Shown here piece by piece: positions 8,712 through 16,308 of a stretch of DNA of 44,510 nt (position 1 is its first letter; the number at the start of each line of letters is the position of its first letter). The notes beneath the pieces were generated by a model. It had not been told where the DNA came from. It saw nothing but the letters and a program-made list of their open reading frames with translations, and did no database searches. The stretch is from Nanobdellota archaeon (GTDB lineage: Archaea > Nanobdellota > Nanobdellia > Pacearchaeales > GW2011-AR1), in the NCBI GenBank assembly GCA_020430505.1, contig JAGQJT010000008.1, positions 1 to 44,510 of the forward strand. Reading direction: 5' to 3'. Position numbers and translations under genes: made by a program.

Positions 8712-9362
8712 ATGAAGGAAGATTATCTTGGAAAAGGAACTTATGCGGGAGATTTTTCTCATTACTTTAGTAAAATTCTAAAGGAAAAAGGTTTTGCTGA
8801 TGAGATTGCTACTTTTGAAGGGGGAGGTAGGAAGCTTGCTAATAATTCTAGTGGAGAAAATAAAACGATAAATAAAATTTACAAAATTAAAGGGAATTCT
8901 GATTTTGGATTAGCAGTTGTTTCTATGCCTGACTTTAAATACAATGCGGATGAAAAAAAATGGGCTTTTGTAAAAGGTTATTTGGTTCCCTTAAATAAAA
9001 TTAAAGATCTGGGAAATGGCAAGGGGATTGATTTAAAAAAGATTGGAAAGGAATTAGTTAATGGGGAAGAACATATGGTGACTTCAAATAAGGGTTTTGA
9101 GAAATATATGACTTTTAAAGAATTGGGAAATGAACTTTTAGGAGAAGTCAATGAAAAAATTCTTTCTCTTGGGAAGAGTTTTGGAAACCTTGAAGAGAAA
9201 GTGGTTTCTTCTGTTTTTGGATTTTCAATTTTGGCAGGAATCGCATTTGGGCTAAATAGTATTACTGGAGCGGCAATTGGATTTGCAAGTGCTCCCTCTA
9301 GCTTTTTAGGAGCTATTCTTTTTATTGGAGGAATTCTTGGGTTGTATTTTTCTAAGAAGTAA
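8712..9362 (+). CDS. Tail-anchored protein with paired C-terminal hydrophobic helices (paralogue of 3090-3626)
   Basis: 216 residues. The soluble part (1-155) has no recognised motif but contains a beta-rich-looking core (IYKIKGNSDFGLAVVSMPDF). The C-terminal ~57 residues match the tail of the protein at 3090-3626: EEKV-SVFGFSILAGIAFGL, SITGAAIG, then GAILFIGGILGLYFSKK. The soluble parts of the two proteins do not align obviously, so the tail looks like a reusable membrane anchor attached to different N-terminal domains. Function unknown. Confidence 0.72.
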   Translation: MKEDYLGKGTYAGDFSHYFSKILKEKGFADEIATFEGGGRKLANNSSGENKTINKIYKIKGNSDFGLAVVSMPDFKYNADEKKWAFVKGYLVPLNKIKDLGNGKGIDLKKIGKELVNGEEHMVTSNKGFEKYMTFKELGNELLGEVNEKILSLGKSFGNLEEKVVSSVFGFSILAGIAFGLNSITGAAIGFASAPSSFLGAILFIGGILGLYFSKK

Positions 9363-9415
9363 GAATATAAACCAAAAGTCTTTTAAACAATTTTAAATTT
9401 GAGATTGCCATTAAA

Positions 9416-9988
9416 ATGTTTTCAATAGAAGGATTTATTGCAAAAAATAAAGAAAAATCTGTGCCAAATTATACTTCTTGGACTCGAGAGTATGGTTTTG
9501 AAGGTTTGAACGCTCCTAACTTTAGTACGTACCCCTTTATGATTTATAGTGTTGGTGAAAATAAAGTCGCAAAATTTCTTTATGGCGGAGGATCTTTTAT
9601 TTCCACAGTTTCTGGAAAAGATGTCTTGATAAATCAAACTGAGGAAATTACAACAAGATTAATTGAGAATAATTATTTGATTGCTAAAGGGCTTTATGAT
9701 GAAGGAATTTCTGTCCCAGAACCAATTGGTTTGAGACTTGTTAAAAATAAACTTCAACATACTCTTCATCCTGCTTTTGTAATGAAAGAAACTAGGAGAG
9801 ATTTTGGTTTGTTGAATCAACCTGAGAGAGAAATTGTTAGAAAAAGAGTTTCAGATGAAATCAAAAAAGCAGAAAAATTAGGATTTGTTCCACGTTTTGA
9901 AGATAATGCTAGAAATAATTTTACTTACGATGCTGAAACAGATAAAGTCTATCTCATTGGATTGAGTACTTGGAAATTTAAAAAGTAA
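9416..9988 (+). CDS. Kinase-fold protein with a degenerate active site (predicted pseudokinase)
   Basis: 190 residues. ENKVAKFLYGG (Lys53) resembles the ATP-binding Lys strand. YLIAKGLYDEGISVPEPIGL followed by PAFVMKE resembles the alpha-C helix, hinge and linker of APH/RIO-type kinases. RFEDNARNNFTYD carries Asp163 and Asn168 with the exact catalytic-loop D-x4-N spacing, but no preceding His. Where the DFG or IDF Asp should be, the protein has YLIGLSTW (Gly182). The metal-binding Asp is therefore missing, which predicts weak or no phosphotransfer. It is followed after one base by the small gene at 9990. A divergent fold other than kinase remains possible. Confidence 0.6.
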   Translation: MFSIEGFIAKNKEKSVPNYTSWTREYGFEGLNAPNFSTYPFMIYSVGENKVAKFLYGGGSFISTVSGKDVLINQTEEITTRLIENNYLIAKGLYDEGISVPEPIGLRLVKNKLQHTLHPAFVMKETRRDFGLLNQPEREIVRKRVSDEIKKAEKLGFVPRFEDNARNNFTYDAETDKVYLIGLSTWKFKK

Positions 9989-9989
9989 A

Positions 9990-10166
9990 ATGGAAAATAA
10001 AAATTTAGAGAACCTTTCTGAAGATGAAGTTATTAATTTGGGAATTGAATTGTTGAAAGATTCAAAAGTTAATGTTGGTGAAGTTATAAACTATTTAAAA
10101 AATGAGAGTAACTTGGAAAAATTTTATAATAGACTTGGAGAAAATTATTCTTCTAAAAAGAGTTAA
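9990..10166 (+). CDS. Small acidic/helical protein, 58 aa, coupled to the kinase-fold gene
   Basis: ATG at 9990 follows the upstream stop TAA (9986-9988) by one base, so translational coupling is likely. The 58 residues begin MENKNLENLSEDEVINLG and look mainly helical, with charged ends and no Cys or membrane segment. Its stop (TTAA at 10163-10166) overlaps the stop of the convergent methionine aminopeptidase gene. It may be a partner of the kinase-fold protein. I do not recognise it. Confidence 0.6.
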   Translation: MENKNLENLSEDEVINLGIELLKDSKVNVGEVINYLKNESNLEKFYNRLGENYSSKKS

Positions 10167-11047
10167 TCTTCTTTTGTTGTGATTGTTACACTATTCTTTT
10201 CTAATAAAAAAGTATTCTCTGCTTGAGAAACAATTCCTCCGGAAATTTCTATCAACTGGGGGAAATGATGCAAAATTCCTTCTTGTTCTAATTGTTTTAA
10301 CCCTAGCAAAGCTTTTGTTCCATATTTTCTTACTAGCCATCTAGAACAAAAAGGCAATGTTGAGTAGTCTTTTAAGATGTGTTTCAATAATTCTCTGGCT
10401 ATTGGACTTCTTGTATTTTTTTGATTTTGTAGCATGTAAATTCCAGAAGGTCTTCCATCTTTTACTTTTCCAACGCCATTTGTTGCGAAAGGTTCTATTG
10501 CGTAAAGCCCTTCCCCAAAAATAAAATCTGAACCGTTGTCTATATTGGGGATAGAAGCTCCAGAATGCAAATCATATTGGTCCATTGAATGTCCCGTTAA
10601 ATTAACTATAGGGTTTAAGTTTTTTGATCTTATTGTTGTTTCAATTATTCTTCCTATTTCAGAAATTTCAGATTCAGTTGTTATAGATTTTTCAACATTT
10701 GTTAAGGCTTCTTTTGAGGCTTCTATTATCTTTTTATTTTCTTCGGAGTTTTCTAAGTCTAATGAGAATGCTGTGTCTGCAGTCCAACCATCAACATGTA
10801 TTCCAATATCTACTTTCAATAATCCGTGCGCAAGTGTTTCATCATCATGACCGGGGGTGTAATGTGCAGCGACATCATTTATTGAAAGGTTTATCGGAAA
10901 TGCAGGTTTCCCTCCAAGGTCTTCTATTTTTTCATCAATTTTATCTGCTATTTCTAAAAGTGGAACTCCTTTTTTTATTATGCTTTTTGCATATTCTTTT
11001 ATTTTCTTTGAGATTTCACCCGCTTGAATTATCTTTTGTTTTTCCAT
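10163..11047 (-). CDS. map: Methionine aminopeptidase, type II
   Basis: 294 residues, standard archaeal MetAP-II length, and lacking the eukaryotic N-terminal extension. It removes the initiator Met from nascent proteins. Visible dimetal ligands are Asp80 and Asp91 (KVDIGIHVDGWTADTA), His153 (LTGHSMDQY), Glu185 (AIEPF) and a C-terminal Glu in SQAENT. The substrate-site His62 is in VAAHYTPG. The type II insertion (helical, after about residue 200) is present. It converges on the 58-aa gene with overlapping stop codons. Confidence 0.96.
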   Translation of the reverse strand: MEKQKIIQAGEISKKIKEYAKSIIKKGVPLLEIADKIDEKIEDLGGKPAFPINLSINDVAAHYTPGHDDETLAHGLLKVDIGIHVDGWTADTAFSLDLENSEENKKIIEASKEALTNVEKSITTESEISEIGRIIETTIRSKNLNPIVNLTGHSMDQYDLHSGASIPNIDNGSDFIFGEGLYAIEPFATNGVGKVKDGRPSGIYMLQNQKNTRSPIARELLKHILKDYSTLPFCSRWLVRKYGTKALLGLKQLEQEGILHHFPQLIEISGGIVSQAENTFLLEKNSVTITTKED

Positions 11048-11219
11048 AATAATATTTTTTCTTTAGAGTAAATAAATATAACGTTTTGCGAATATGGCAC
11101 GTGGCGTTTTATTAAATTGATTTTTATTTAGAATACAAAATAAGCCATGTGATATATTTGCTGTTAGGCACAGTTTTTTTATTTATCTTTGTAAGGTTAC
11201 AAATTTAAAATTTTTTGTT

Positions 11220-11321
11220 ATGATTTTACTAAGTTTACAAGGAGCACAAGCAGTAATCTTGGGTTTCGCAGCCTTGATTATCTTAATTATCATTATTCTG
11301 AGTGTTCGAAAATGGGGTTGA
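11220..11321 (+). CDS. Small single-pass membrane protein, 33 aa
   Basis: ATG at 11220 to TGA at 11319-11321, too short for most gene callers. The product is one hydrophobic helix (AVILGFAALIILIIIILSV) with a short polar N-terminus and a basic RKWG end. The latter gives a positive-inside C-terminal topology. It sits in an otherwise non-coding gap of about 280 nt with AT-rich promoter-like sequence upstream. Its hydrophobicity and clean boundaries support a real microprotein. Function unknown. Confidence 0.45.
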   Translation: MILLSLQGAQAVILGFAALIILIIIILSVRKWG

Positions 11322-11327
11322 AAATTT

Positions 11328-11534
11328 CTATTTTTTTGGTTGATTACAGGATTTCTTGCTTATCTCTTTATTTCTGACGCTATCCTTAATTGAATTTTGA
11401 GACTCTCTTTCAGGAAAAACAATATTATAAAATCCACAGTCAAAACAAACCCAATTTCCCTCTCCAGCTCCAAATCTAGAATCTCTCCACTCTACAGAAG
11501 TTGATTTACATCTTGGGCAAAATCTTTTCATCAT
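11328..11534 (-). CDS. Zinc-ribbon protein, 68 aa
   Basis: CPRCKSTSVEWRDS...GNWVCFDCGF forms a C-x2-C...C-x2-C zinc ribbon (residues 6-34), followed by a basic, polar tail rich in Lys, Ser and Asn. Similar mini zinc-ribbon proteins are common in archaea and often bind nucleic acid or RNA polymerase, but the partner is unknown. A tandem Met start makes either of the first two codons possible. Confidence 0.7.
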   Translation of the reverse strand: MMKRFCPRCKSTSVEWRDSRFGAGEGNWVCFDCGFYNIVFPERESQNSIKDSVRNKEISKKSCNQPKK

Positions 11535-11626
11535 ATTGATTAATTATTAACTCTTGTTTAATTAATTTTCTATAATATTCTCTCTTCTTTTTTCGTTCAT
11601 TATTATTAATCCTAAAAAATAAAGTT

Positions 11627-11805
11627 ATGTCAAAGAACATTGTAAAAAAAGACGGAATCTTGAAACAATTCTTCCAAAGTTTAATGGAAATGACACTGTA
11701 AAGATTTATATAAACCCTTTCACTGGTAAAACAACTGCAGGATATCAAAATGAGGGGGAAAAACATTCCGATTACGCAAAATCAAATAGGACAACTAAAT
11801 TGTAA
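11627..11805 (+). pseudogene. Probable frameshifted small gene (59 aa if repaired)
   Basis: ATG at 11627 opens MSKNIVKK and runs into a 7-A tract (11644-11650). In the actual frame translation ends at TAA 11699-11701. Adding one A to the tract would join the start to a second open frame that reads LPKFNGNDTVKIYINPFTGK...SNRTTKL and ends at TAA 11803-11805. The downstream frame looks like genuine coding sequence but has no start of its own. This is either a frameshift mutation, an assembly error in the homopolymer, or programmed slippage. No family is recognised. Confidence 0.4.
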
Positions 11806-11823
11806 AATAGGATTTGGTTGTTG

Positions 11824-12162
11824 ATGGAAATTCCCAAAATAAAAGGAATTTCAAGCGAAAGCTATTCTCTAGGAAGAATTGATAGTTTTAAAATAGAAAT
11901 TGTTGGAGGGGCTTCAAAAGGAACAGAAAAACAACTCATTCTTTTGTTGAAGAGTTTGGGCTTTAACAAAAAAGAAATTGATGATAAACTTTTAGCAACT
12001 TTGGGAGAAGAAGAACATCTTTTCTTATATGCTAATAAAAATTTAAAAGCATATCTTGTTATTTATCCAAAAGAAGATTATTTAATCTTAAAATTGGATA
12101 CCTCTTTAGAAAGAAAAAAAATCATTTCAACTGTTGAAAAGTATTTTAATATTCCAACTTAA
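11824..12162 (+). CDS. Hypothetical protein, 112 aa
   Basis: ATG at 11824 is preferred over the preceding TTG codons. The protein is soluble alpha/beta. IDSFKIEIVGGASKGTEKQLILLLKSLGFNKKEIDDKLLATLGEEEHLFLYANKNLKAYLVIYPKEDYLILKLDTS suggests a strand-helix-helix-strand-strand order like a small ferredoxin-like or SHS2-type domain. There is no Cys, His cluster or membrane segment. I do not recognise the family. It converges on the Fur-family gene. Confidence 0.6.
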   Translation: MEIPKIKGISSESYSLGRIDSFKIEIVGGASKGTEKQLILLLKSLGFNKKEIDDKLLATLGEEEHLFLYANKNLKAYLVIYPKEDYLILKLDTSLERKKIISTVEKYFNIPT

Positions 12163-12214
12163 TTTTTTTAAAATTGTGCCTAACTTTACAAATAAAAAAT
12201 CGTTTTAATGTTTT

Positions 12215-12595
12215 TTATTTGTTGTTATTTTTTAAACAGTTTTCGCAAGTTCCAGTTATATCTATTTGGAAATGGCATATTGGGCTTTTAATCTGTTTTT
12301 TTAAGAAATCTAGAGATTCTATATTTATATGGGAAGATTTTCCGCATCGTTTACACTTAAAATGGCAATGACTTTTTTTGTTTTTTGAATAAATCTTTTT
12401 TCTGTTACAGAGATAAGAATGCAATTCTCCTTTTTTTGTTAATTCCTTTAGGAACCTATAGATTGTAGCAATCCCTATCTTCTCATCAATTTTATTAGCT
12501 TTCTCTAATAAATCTTCTGCTGTAAAAAATGATTCTATCTTATTTATTTCTTTTTCTAGGATTTCTTTTTGTTTTGTTTTCCTTGAATTTTTCAT
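12215..12595 (-). CDS. Fur-family metal-dependent repressor
   Basis: 126 residues from ATG 12595. An upstream in-frame Met at 12619 is disfavoured because it falls next to the shared TATA box. The N-terminal winged helix has the Fur recognition segment IGIATIYRFLKELTKKG. The C-terminal half has SHCHFKCKRCGK followed by a final TGTCENCLK, which gives the paired CxxC structural-zinc motifs and the HxH region. It probably represses metal uptake when zinc or iron is abundant. It is transcribed divergently from a ZIP transporter, which makes that gene its likely target and zinc a likely ligand. Confidence 0.88.
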   Translation of the reverse strand: MKNSRKTKQKEILEKEINKIESFFTAEDLLEKANKIDEKIGIATIYRFLKELTKKGELHSYLCNRKKIYSKNKKSHCHFKCKRCGKSSHINIESLDFLKKQIKSPICHFQIDITGTCENCLKNNNK

Positions 12596-12621
12596 TTTCT
12601 TATTGATAGCAGAAATCAATA

Positions 12622-12634
12622 AGTTTTTTAAAGC
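12622..12634. promoter_or_regulatory. Shared bidirectional AT box between fur-like and ZIP genes
   Basis: The palindromic core TTTAAA within TTTTTTAAAGCTTT serves as a TATA-like box at about 20-27 nt from ATG 12654 on the plus strand and about 27-38 nt from ATG 12595 on the minus strand. One promoter core would therefore drive both genes, placing the Fur-family protein where it could control both at once. Confidence 0.45.
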
Positions 12635-12653
12635 TTTTTTTGTTTGGGTTTTG

Positions 12654-13409
12654 ATGTTAAATTTGAGTGTTTGGCTTTATGGAATAGTGAGTGTATTTAT
12701 TGTTAGCCTCATTTCTTTAATTGGAGTAGTTAGTTTATCAATTAATCATAAAAAATTGGAGAAATTCCTTATTTATTTAGTGAGTTTATCTGCTGGAGCT
12801 TTATTTGGAGGTGCTTTCTTGCATCTCTTACCAGAATTGATTGAGGATAATGGTTTTAGCATGAGTATTGCTTATTTTATTTTAGGAGGGGTTATCTTAT
12901 TTTTTATTCTTGAGAAGATTATTCATTGGCATCATTGTCATGGAACCTTTGAAAAAAATCATGTTCATAGATTTGCAATAATGAATCTTGTGGGCGATGG
13001 AGTTCATAATCTTTTAGATGGGATAATAATTGGTGCTTCTTATTTGGTAAGCATTCCTCTTGGGGTTGCAACCACTTTTGCAGTAATTATCCACGAAATT
13101 CCGCAAGAAATTGGAGATTTTGGAGTTTTGTTAAAGGGGGGATTTTCTAAGACTAAAGCACTAATGTGGAATTTTATTTCTGCAATATTGGCAGTTTTAG
13201 GATTGGTTGTAGCTTTTATATTGGGAAATTATGTGGAGAATATTCATTTGTTCCTAGTTCCAATTGCTATTGGAGGTTTTATATATATTGCAGGTTCTGA
13301 TTTGATTCCAGAGTTGCATAAGGAGTTTTCAATTAAAAGATCTATTTGGCAATTGGTAACTTTTGTTTTGGGAATTGTGGTTATGGCTTTATTATTATTG
13401 TTAGAGTGA
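12654..13409 (+). CDS. ZIP-family metal (Zn/Fe/Mn) transporter
   Basis: 251 residues from ATG 12654. Extending to TTG 12603 would run through the promoter box. About eight hydrophobic helices are visible. The His-rich loop WHHCHGTFEKNHVHRF sits after the third helix. Helix 4 carries HNLLDGIIIG and helix 5 carries HEIPQEIGDF, the two binuclear metal-site signatures of ZIP transporters (canonical HNxxDG and HExPHExGD, with Gln for the second His). It imports divalent metal into the cytoplasm. The divergent Fur-family neighbour supports zinc or iron uptake. Confidence 0.92.
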   Translation: MLNLSVWLYGIVSVFIVSLISLIGVVSLSINHKKLEKFLIYLVSLSAGALFGGAFLHLLPELIEDNGFSMSIAYFILGGVILFFILEKIIHWHHCHGTFEKNHVHRFAIMNLVGDGVHNLLDGIIIGASYLVSIPLGVATTFAVIIHEIPQEIGDFGVLLKGGFSKTKALMWNFISAILAVLGLVVAFILGNYVENIHLFLVPIAIGGFIYIAGSDLIPELHKEFSIKRSIWQLVTFVLGIVVMALLLLLE

Positions 13410-13411
13410 TT

Positions 13412-15874
13412 CTAAAAATCTCCCAAAGTAGTTTGTTTTTTCCCTTCTATGATCTCGGAAACATCTATTTTAAATATTTGAAAAATGTTTTCTACGGCAG
13501 GTAATATCTGTTTGTTTAAATAATAATCAATATTGTACTCTCCTTTTTCATCAAGCAATTTTACTTTGTCTCTTACTAATTTTGATTTGCTTTCTGATTC
13601 TGCGATATAATATTCTATTAATCCTCCTTGAGTCACAGGGATTTCTTGTTCTCGCATTTTTTTTGCTGCAACAACATGGGGCGAAATTGCCTTGTATTCT
13701 GAAAGAGGTTTTTTCAATTGGGTTTTAATTATTAATTCTTCTAATTTTACTTCTCTATTCTTTATCTTTTTAACTATTCTTTTTAGATATTCTAAAGCAG
13801 ATTTTTCATTTCCTTCTTTCAAAATCAATCTTAAAATTTTGTCTTGAACTTCTCTTGCTAAATTACACCAATCTCTTCTAACTGTTTCAAATCCTCGGAT
13901 TTTTAATTCTTCATCTTCAGAGATCATAGCATATTTCTTTTTTGCTCCAGCGGTTCCAGAACGAGTAGTTACCCAAATTCCTCTTTTAAAAAATCCTTCC
14001 AGTTCAAGTTCCATTATTCCTGGGAGGTTGTTGTTCAAATCTTTTAGAAGATCTTTTATTTGAGATTTTGTTTTTCCATTCATTTCAAAAGCAATGGAGT
14101 CTGTATCCCCATAGATTACATTAAAGCCTTTTTTCTTTATTGTTTCAATTGTATCTTGGTTGAATTTCCTCACAAATGCTAAGATTGCAGAAGAAGATTC
14201 TAATGAGAAATATCTTGCTCCAAAAAATCCTATATACCCATGTATTGAAGCGGATAACAATTTGAAAGCGTTGCTTCTGGCTTTAGTTATTTTGTTTGGG
14301 TTCTTTTTGTATTCCGCTTTGAATTTTCTTCTTTTTTCAAAAAGTTCTTTAATCATTAATGGAAAGAAACCTGGCTCTTTGGTAAAATAAAATTCTCCCA
14401 TTCTTGTTTTTATTGAATTAGAATTTTTTTTATCTTTAGGGTTTTCTCCAATGAATGTAGCCTTGGAAATATTCATTGATATGATTATACTTGTGTGCAT
14501 CGAAGTAAAATCAAACATTGCGACATTTTCATATAACCCGGGTTTTGGTTCCAATACAAATGCTCCTTCAACTTTTTCTCTAACTCTTCTAGAAGTTAGT
14601 TCCTCTCTTGTAGGCCTTTTTTCAGGGATTTCATTATACTTTTCTAGGTTATGTAAAATGTAAGATTCTACTTGTTTGGATAAACCATTTCTTGAAACTT
14701 CGTATAAAGGTTCTTTTATCACTCTAGAAAATTCTAACATATCTGGCCAAAATTTTTCTAATAAATTGTAAGTTAGAATAGAATCCTGTAAATTGTATTC
14801 AAAGTAATCATCCATTTTTTTGTGATCTATTTTTGAAGAGTGCTCTATTTTGAAATTTTTTTTGGTATCTCCTAAAAACTCTTTTGCTACGTCATTTAAA
14901 GATAAAGTTTCAGATTGCATATATTGTGCATATGTTGTTCTAATAAACTTTAACAAGTCAACATGCACAAGTCCTTTTATTCTCGTAGATTGATTTACTC
15001 CTCCAGAAGCTTTCGGTTGTGAGCCATCTATTCCCAATGGAAGTTTAACTCTAAACTTATCTGCACGTGATTTTATGTAAGGCATATCAAATCCATCTGA
15101 AAAATAACCTACTAAGATATCTGGAGAAATTTGATTTATATATTCTGAGAATTTTTTTAGCAATTCTTTTTCATTTTTTACAAATTCAACATATTTCTTT
15201 TTTGTGGGAGTTTTTTTCCATGTAATTACTTTTTGGAAATCATTTCCCACTAAAGAGATCATTAGAATTTCTCCTTCTCCTATTTTTATTTCATCAGTTT
15301 CAATGTCATAAGCTAGTGTTTTTGGCAGGTAATCTTTTATTTCAGATTCTTTAAATGAATTTAATTTTATTACAAAATCTGATTTTAGAATATTATCAAT
15401 TCCTCCAAATTCTGAAGACATATTTAACATTTCTCCTTGAACCTCATACCATTTTAGAGGTTCTAGTTTTTTTTCAATAATATACTTGGTTGCAAATCCT
15501 ATATCATAACCTCTCCTTTTTTTTATTTCTTTAAAATCTAGACGATCTGCAATTGAATGTAAATCTTTGTAATTTGTTGCATATATCTTAAGAGCCTTTA
15601 CTTTTTCTCCTAAAAACCTTTTTTCTTTTAATTCAACTTTTTCAACTCTTGTTTTTCTTCCTTTTTCATTTAATTCTATTTTGGATATTTTTTCGATTAA
15701 TTTCTTTATTGAACTTTCAGAAATTTTTTCTTTTAGTATGGCCCAGAGATGGTTCTCGCATGAGTCTATTAAGCAAACTTTTTTCCCTTTGTCATCTCTG
15801 CCAATTATTAGTGAGTAGTTTCTCCCTTCAAAGTCAAATGAATCATAATCTAGAGGAATAAACGAAGTTTTCAT
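13412..15874 (-). CDS. polB: Family B DNA polymerase with 3'-5' exonuclease and PIP box
   Basis: 820 residues, the normal archaeal PolB size, with no intein. Exonuclease motifs: AYDIET (Asp190/Glu192), GYFSDGFDMPYI (Asp263) and YNLQDSILTY (Asp364). Polymerase motif A is DFTSMHTSII (455-464) instead of DFxSLYPSII, motif B is KLLSASIHGYIG (538-549) instead of KxxxNSxYGxxG, and motif C is YGDTDS (588-593). All catalytic acids are present, but the steric-gate Tyr and the motif-B Tyr are both His. The C-terminus QTTLGDF is a PCNA-interacting box. A TATA-like ATTTAAATAAG lies about 25 nt before the ATG. Confidence 0.95.
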   Translation of the reverse strand: MKTSFIPLDYDSFDFEGRNYSLIIGRDDKGKKVCLIDSCENHLWAILKEKISESSIKKLIEKISKIELNEKGRKTRVEKVELKEKRFLGEKVKALKIYATNYKDLHSIADRLDFKEIKKRRGYDIGFATKYIIEKKLEPLKWYEVQGEMLNMSSEFGGIDNILKSDFVIKLNSFKESEIKDYLPKTLAYDIETDEIKIGEGEILMISLVGNDFQKVITWKKTPTKKKYVEFVKNEKELLKKFSEYINQISPDILVGYFSDGFDMPYIKSRADKFRVKLPLGIDGSQPKASGGVNQSTRIKGLVHVDLLKFIRTTYAQYMQSETLSLNDVAKEFLGDTKKNFKIEHSSKIDHKKMDDYFEYNLQDSILTYNLLEKFWPDMLEFSRVIKEPLYEVSRNGLSKQVESYILHNLEKYNEIPEKRPTREELTSRRVREKVEGAFVLEPKPGLYENVAMFDFTSMHTSIIISMNISKATFIGENPKDKKNSNSIKTRMGEFYFTKEPGFFPLMIKELFEKRRKFKAEYKKNPNKITKARSNAFKLLSASIHGYIGFFGARYFSLESSSAILAFVRKFNQDTIETIKKKGFNVIYGDTDSIAFEMNGKTKSQIKDLLKDLNNNLPGIMELELEGFFKRGIWVTTRSGTAGAKKKYAMISEDEELKIRGFETVRRDWCNLAREVQDKILRLILKEGNEKSALEYLKRIVKKIKNREVKLEELIIKTQLKKPLSEYKAISPHVVAAKKMREQEIPVTQGGLIEYYIAESESKSKLVRDKVKLLDEKGEYNIDYYLNKQILPAVENIFQIFKIDVSEIIEGKKQTTLGDF

Positions 15875-15957
15875 GTTTGACCTAGGGGGGTTTCTTATTT
15901 AAATTCTGGGGTTTAATCTCTCAAAAGGTTTAAATGTCGTTTATTATTGGTTATTGC

Positions 15958-16278
15958 ATGGCATTTACAATAGAAAGGACAATTGGCATGAGTATTCCTG
16001 GAAAACCAAGAAAGAGAGATTGGGAATATTTTGAAGCCAGAGTAGATTTAAGTAAAGAATTTGATTTTGTTGAAAATTCTGATCGTTGGGGAATTTCGAA
16101 TTCTAAAAGTTGTTTATATACTGGACCTAAGATAAAACTTATGAAAGAAATTCTTGGTTGGGAAAGTCTCCGGGGAAGTTCTAAACCTTTAGAAGAAGAA
16201 TCTCCAGACAAAGTTGGAGCTGTTTTTGGATCCACATATCAAAGATATAAGAATAAGATTCGAGCTGCTCTCAGTTAA
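15958..16278 (+). CDS. Hypothetical protein, 106 aa
   Basis: ATG 15958 is chosen because the TATA-like AGGTTTAAATG (about 15926-15936) lies 25-30 nt upstream. The earlier ATG at 15934 overlaps that box. The protein is soluble and charged, with Trp/Tyr-containing blocks (RDWEYFEARVDLSKEF, GPKIKLMKEILGWESL, GSTYQRYKNKIRAAL). No family is recognised. It sits between PolB (divergent) and FEN1 (same strand, 30 nt downstream) and may be co-transcribed with FEN1, so a replication or repair link is possible but unsupported. Confidence 0.6.
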   Translation: MAFTIERTIGMSIPGKPRKRDWEYFEARVDLSKEFDFVENSDRWGISNSKSCLYTGPKIKLMKEILGWESLRGSSKPLEEESPDKVGAVFGSTYQRYKNKIRAALS

Positions 16279-16308
16279 TTTTTTAACCTGTTTAATTCTT
16301 GATATTTG

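Noticed and set aside
10536-11049. Plus-strand ORFs over the methionine aminopeptidase gene
   Set aside because: Antisense to an intact, well-conserved enzyme. The sequence is low complexity Leu/Phe/Ser.
11506-11766. 86-aa minus ORF over 11506-11766
   Set aside because: It overlaps the zinc-ribbon gene and the plus-strand frameshifted gene and has no recognised content.
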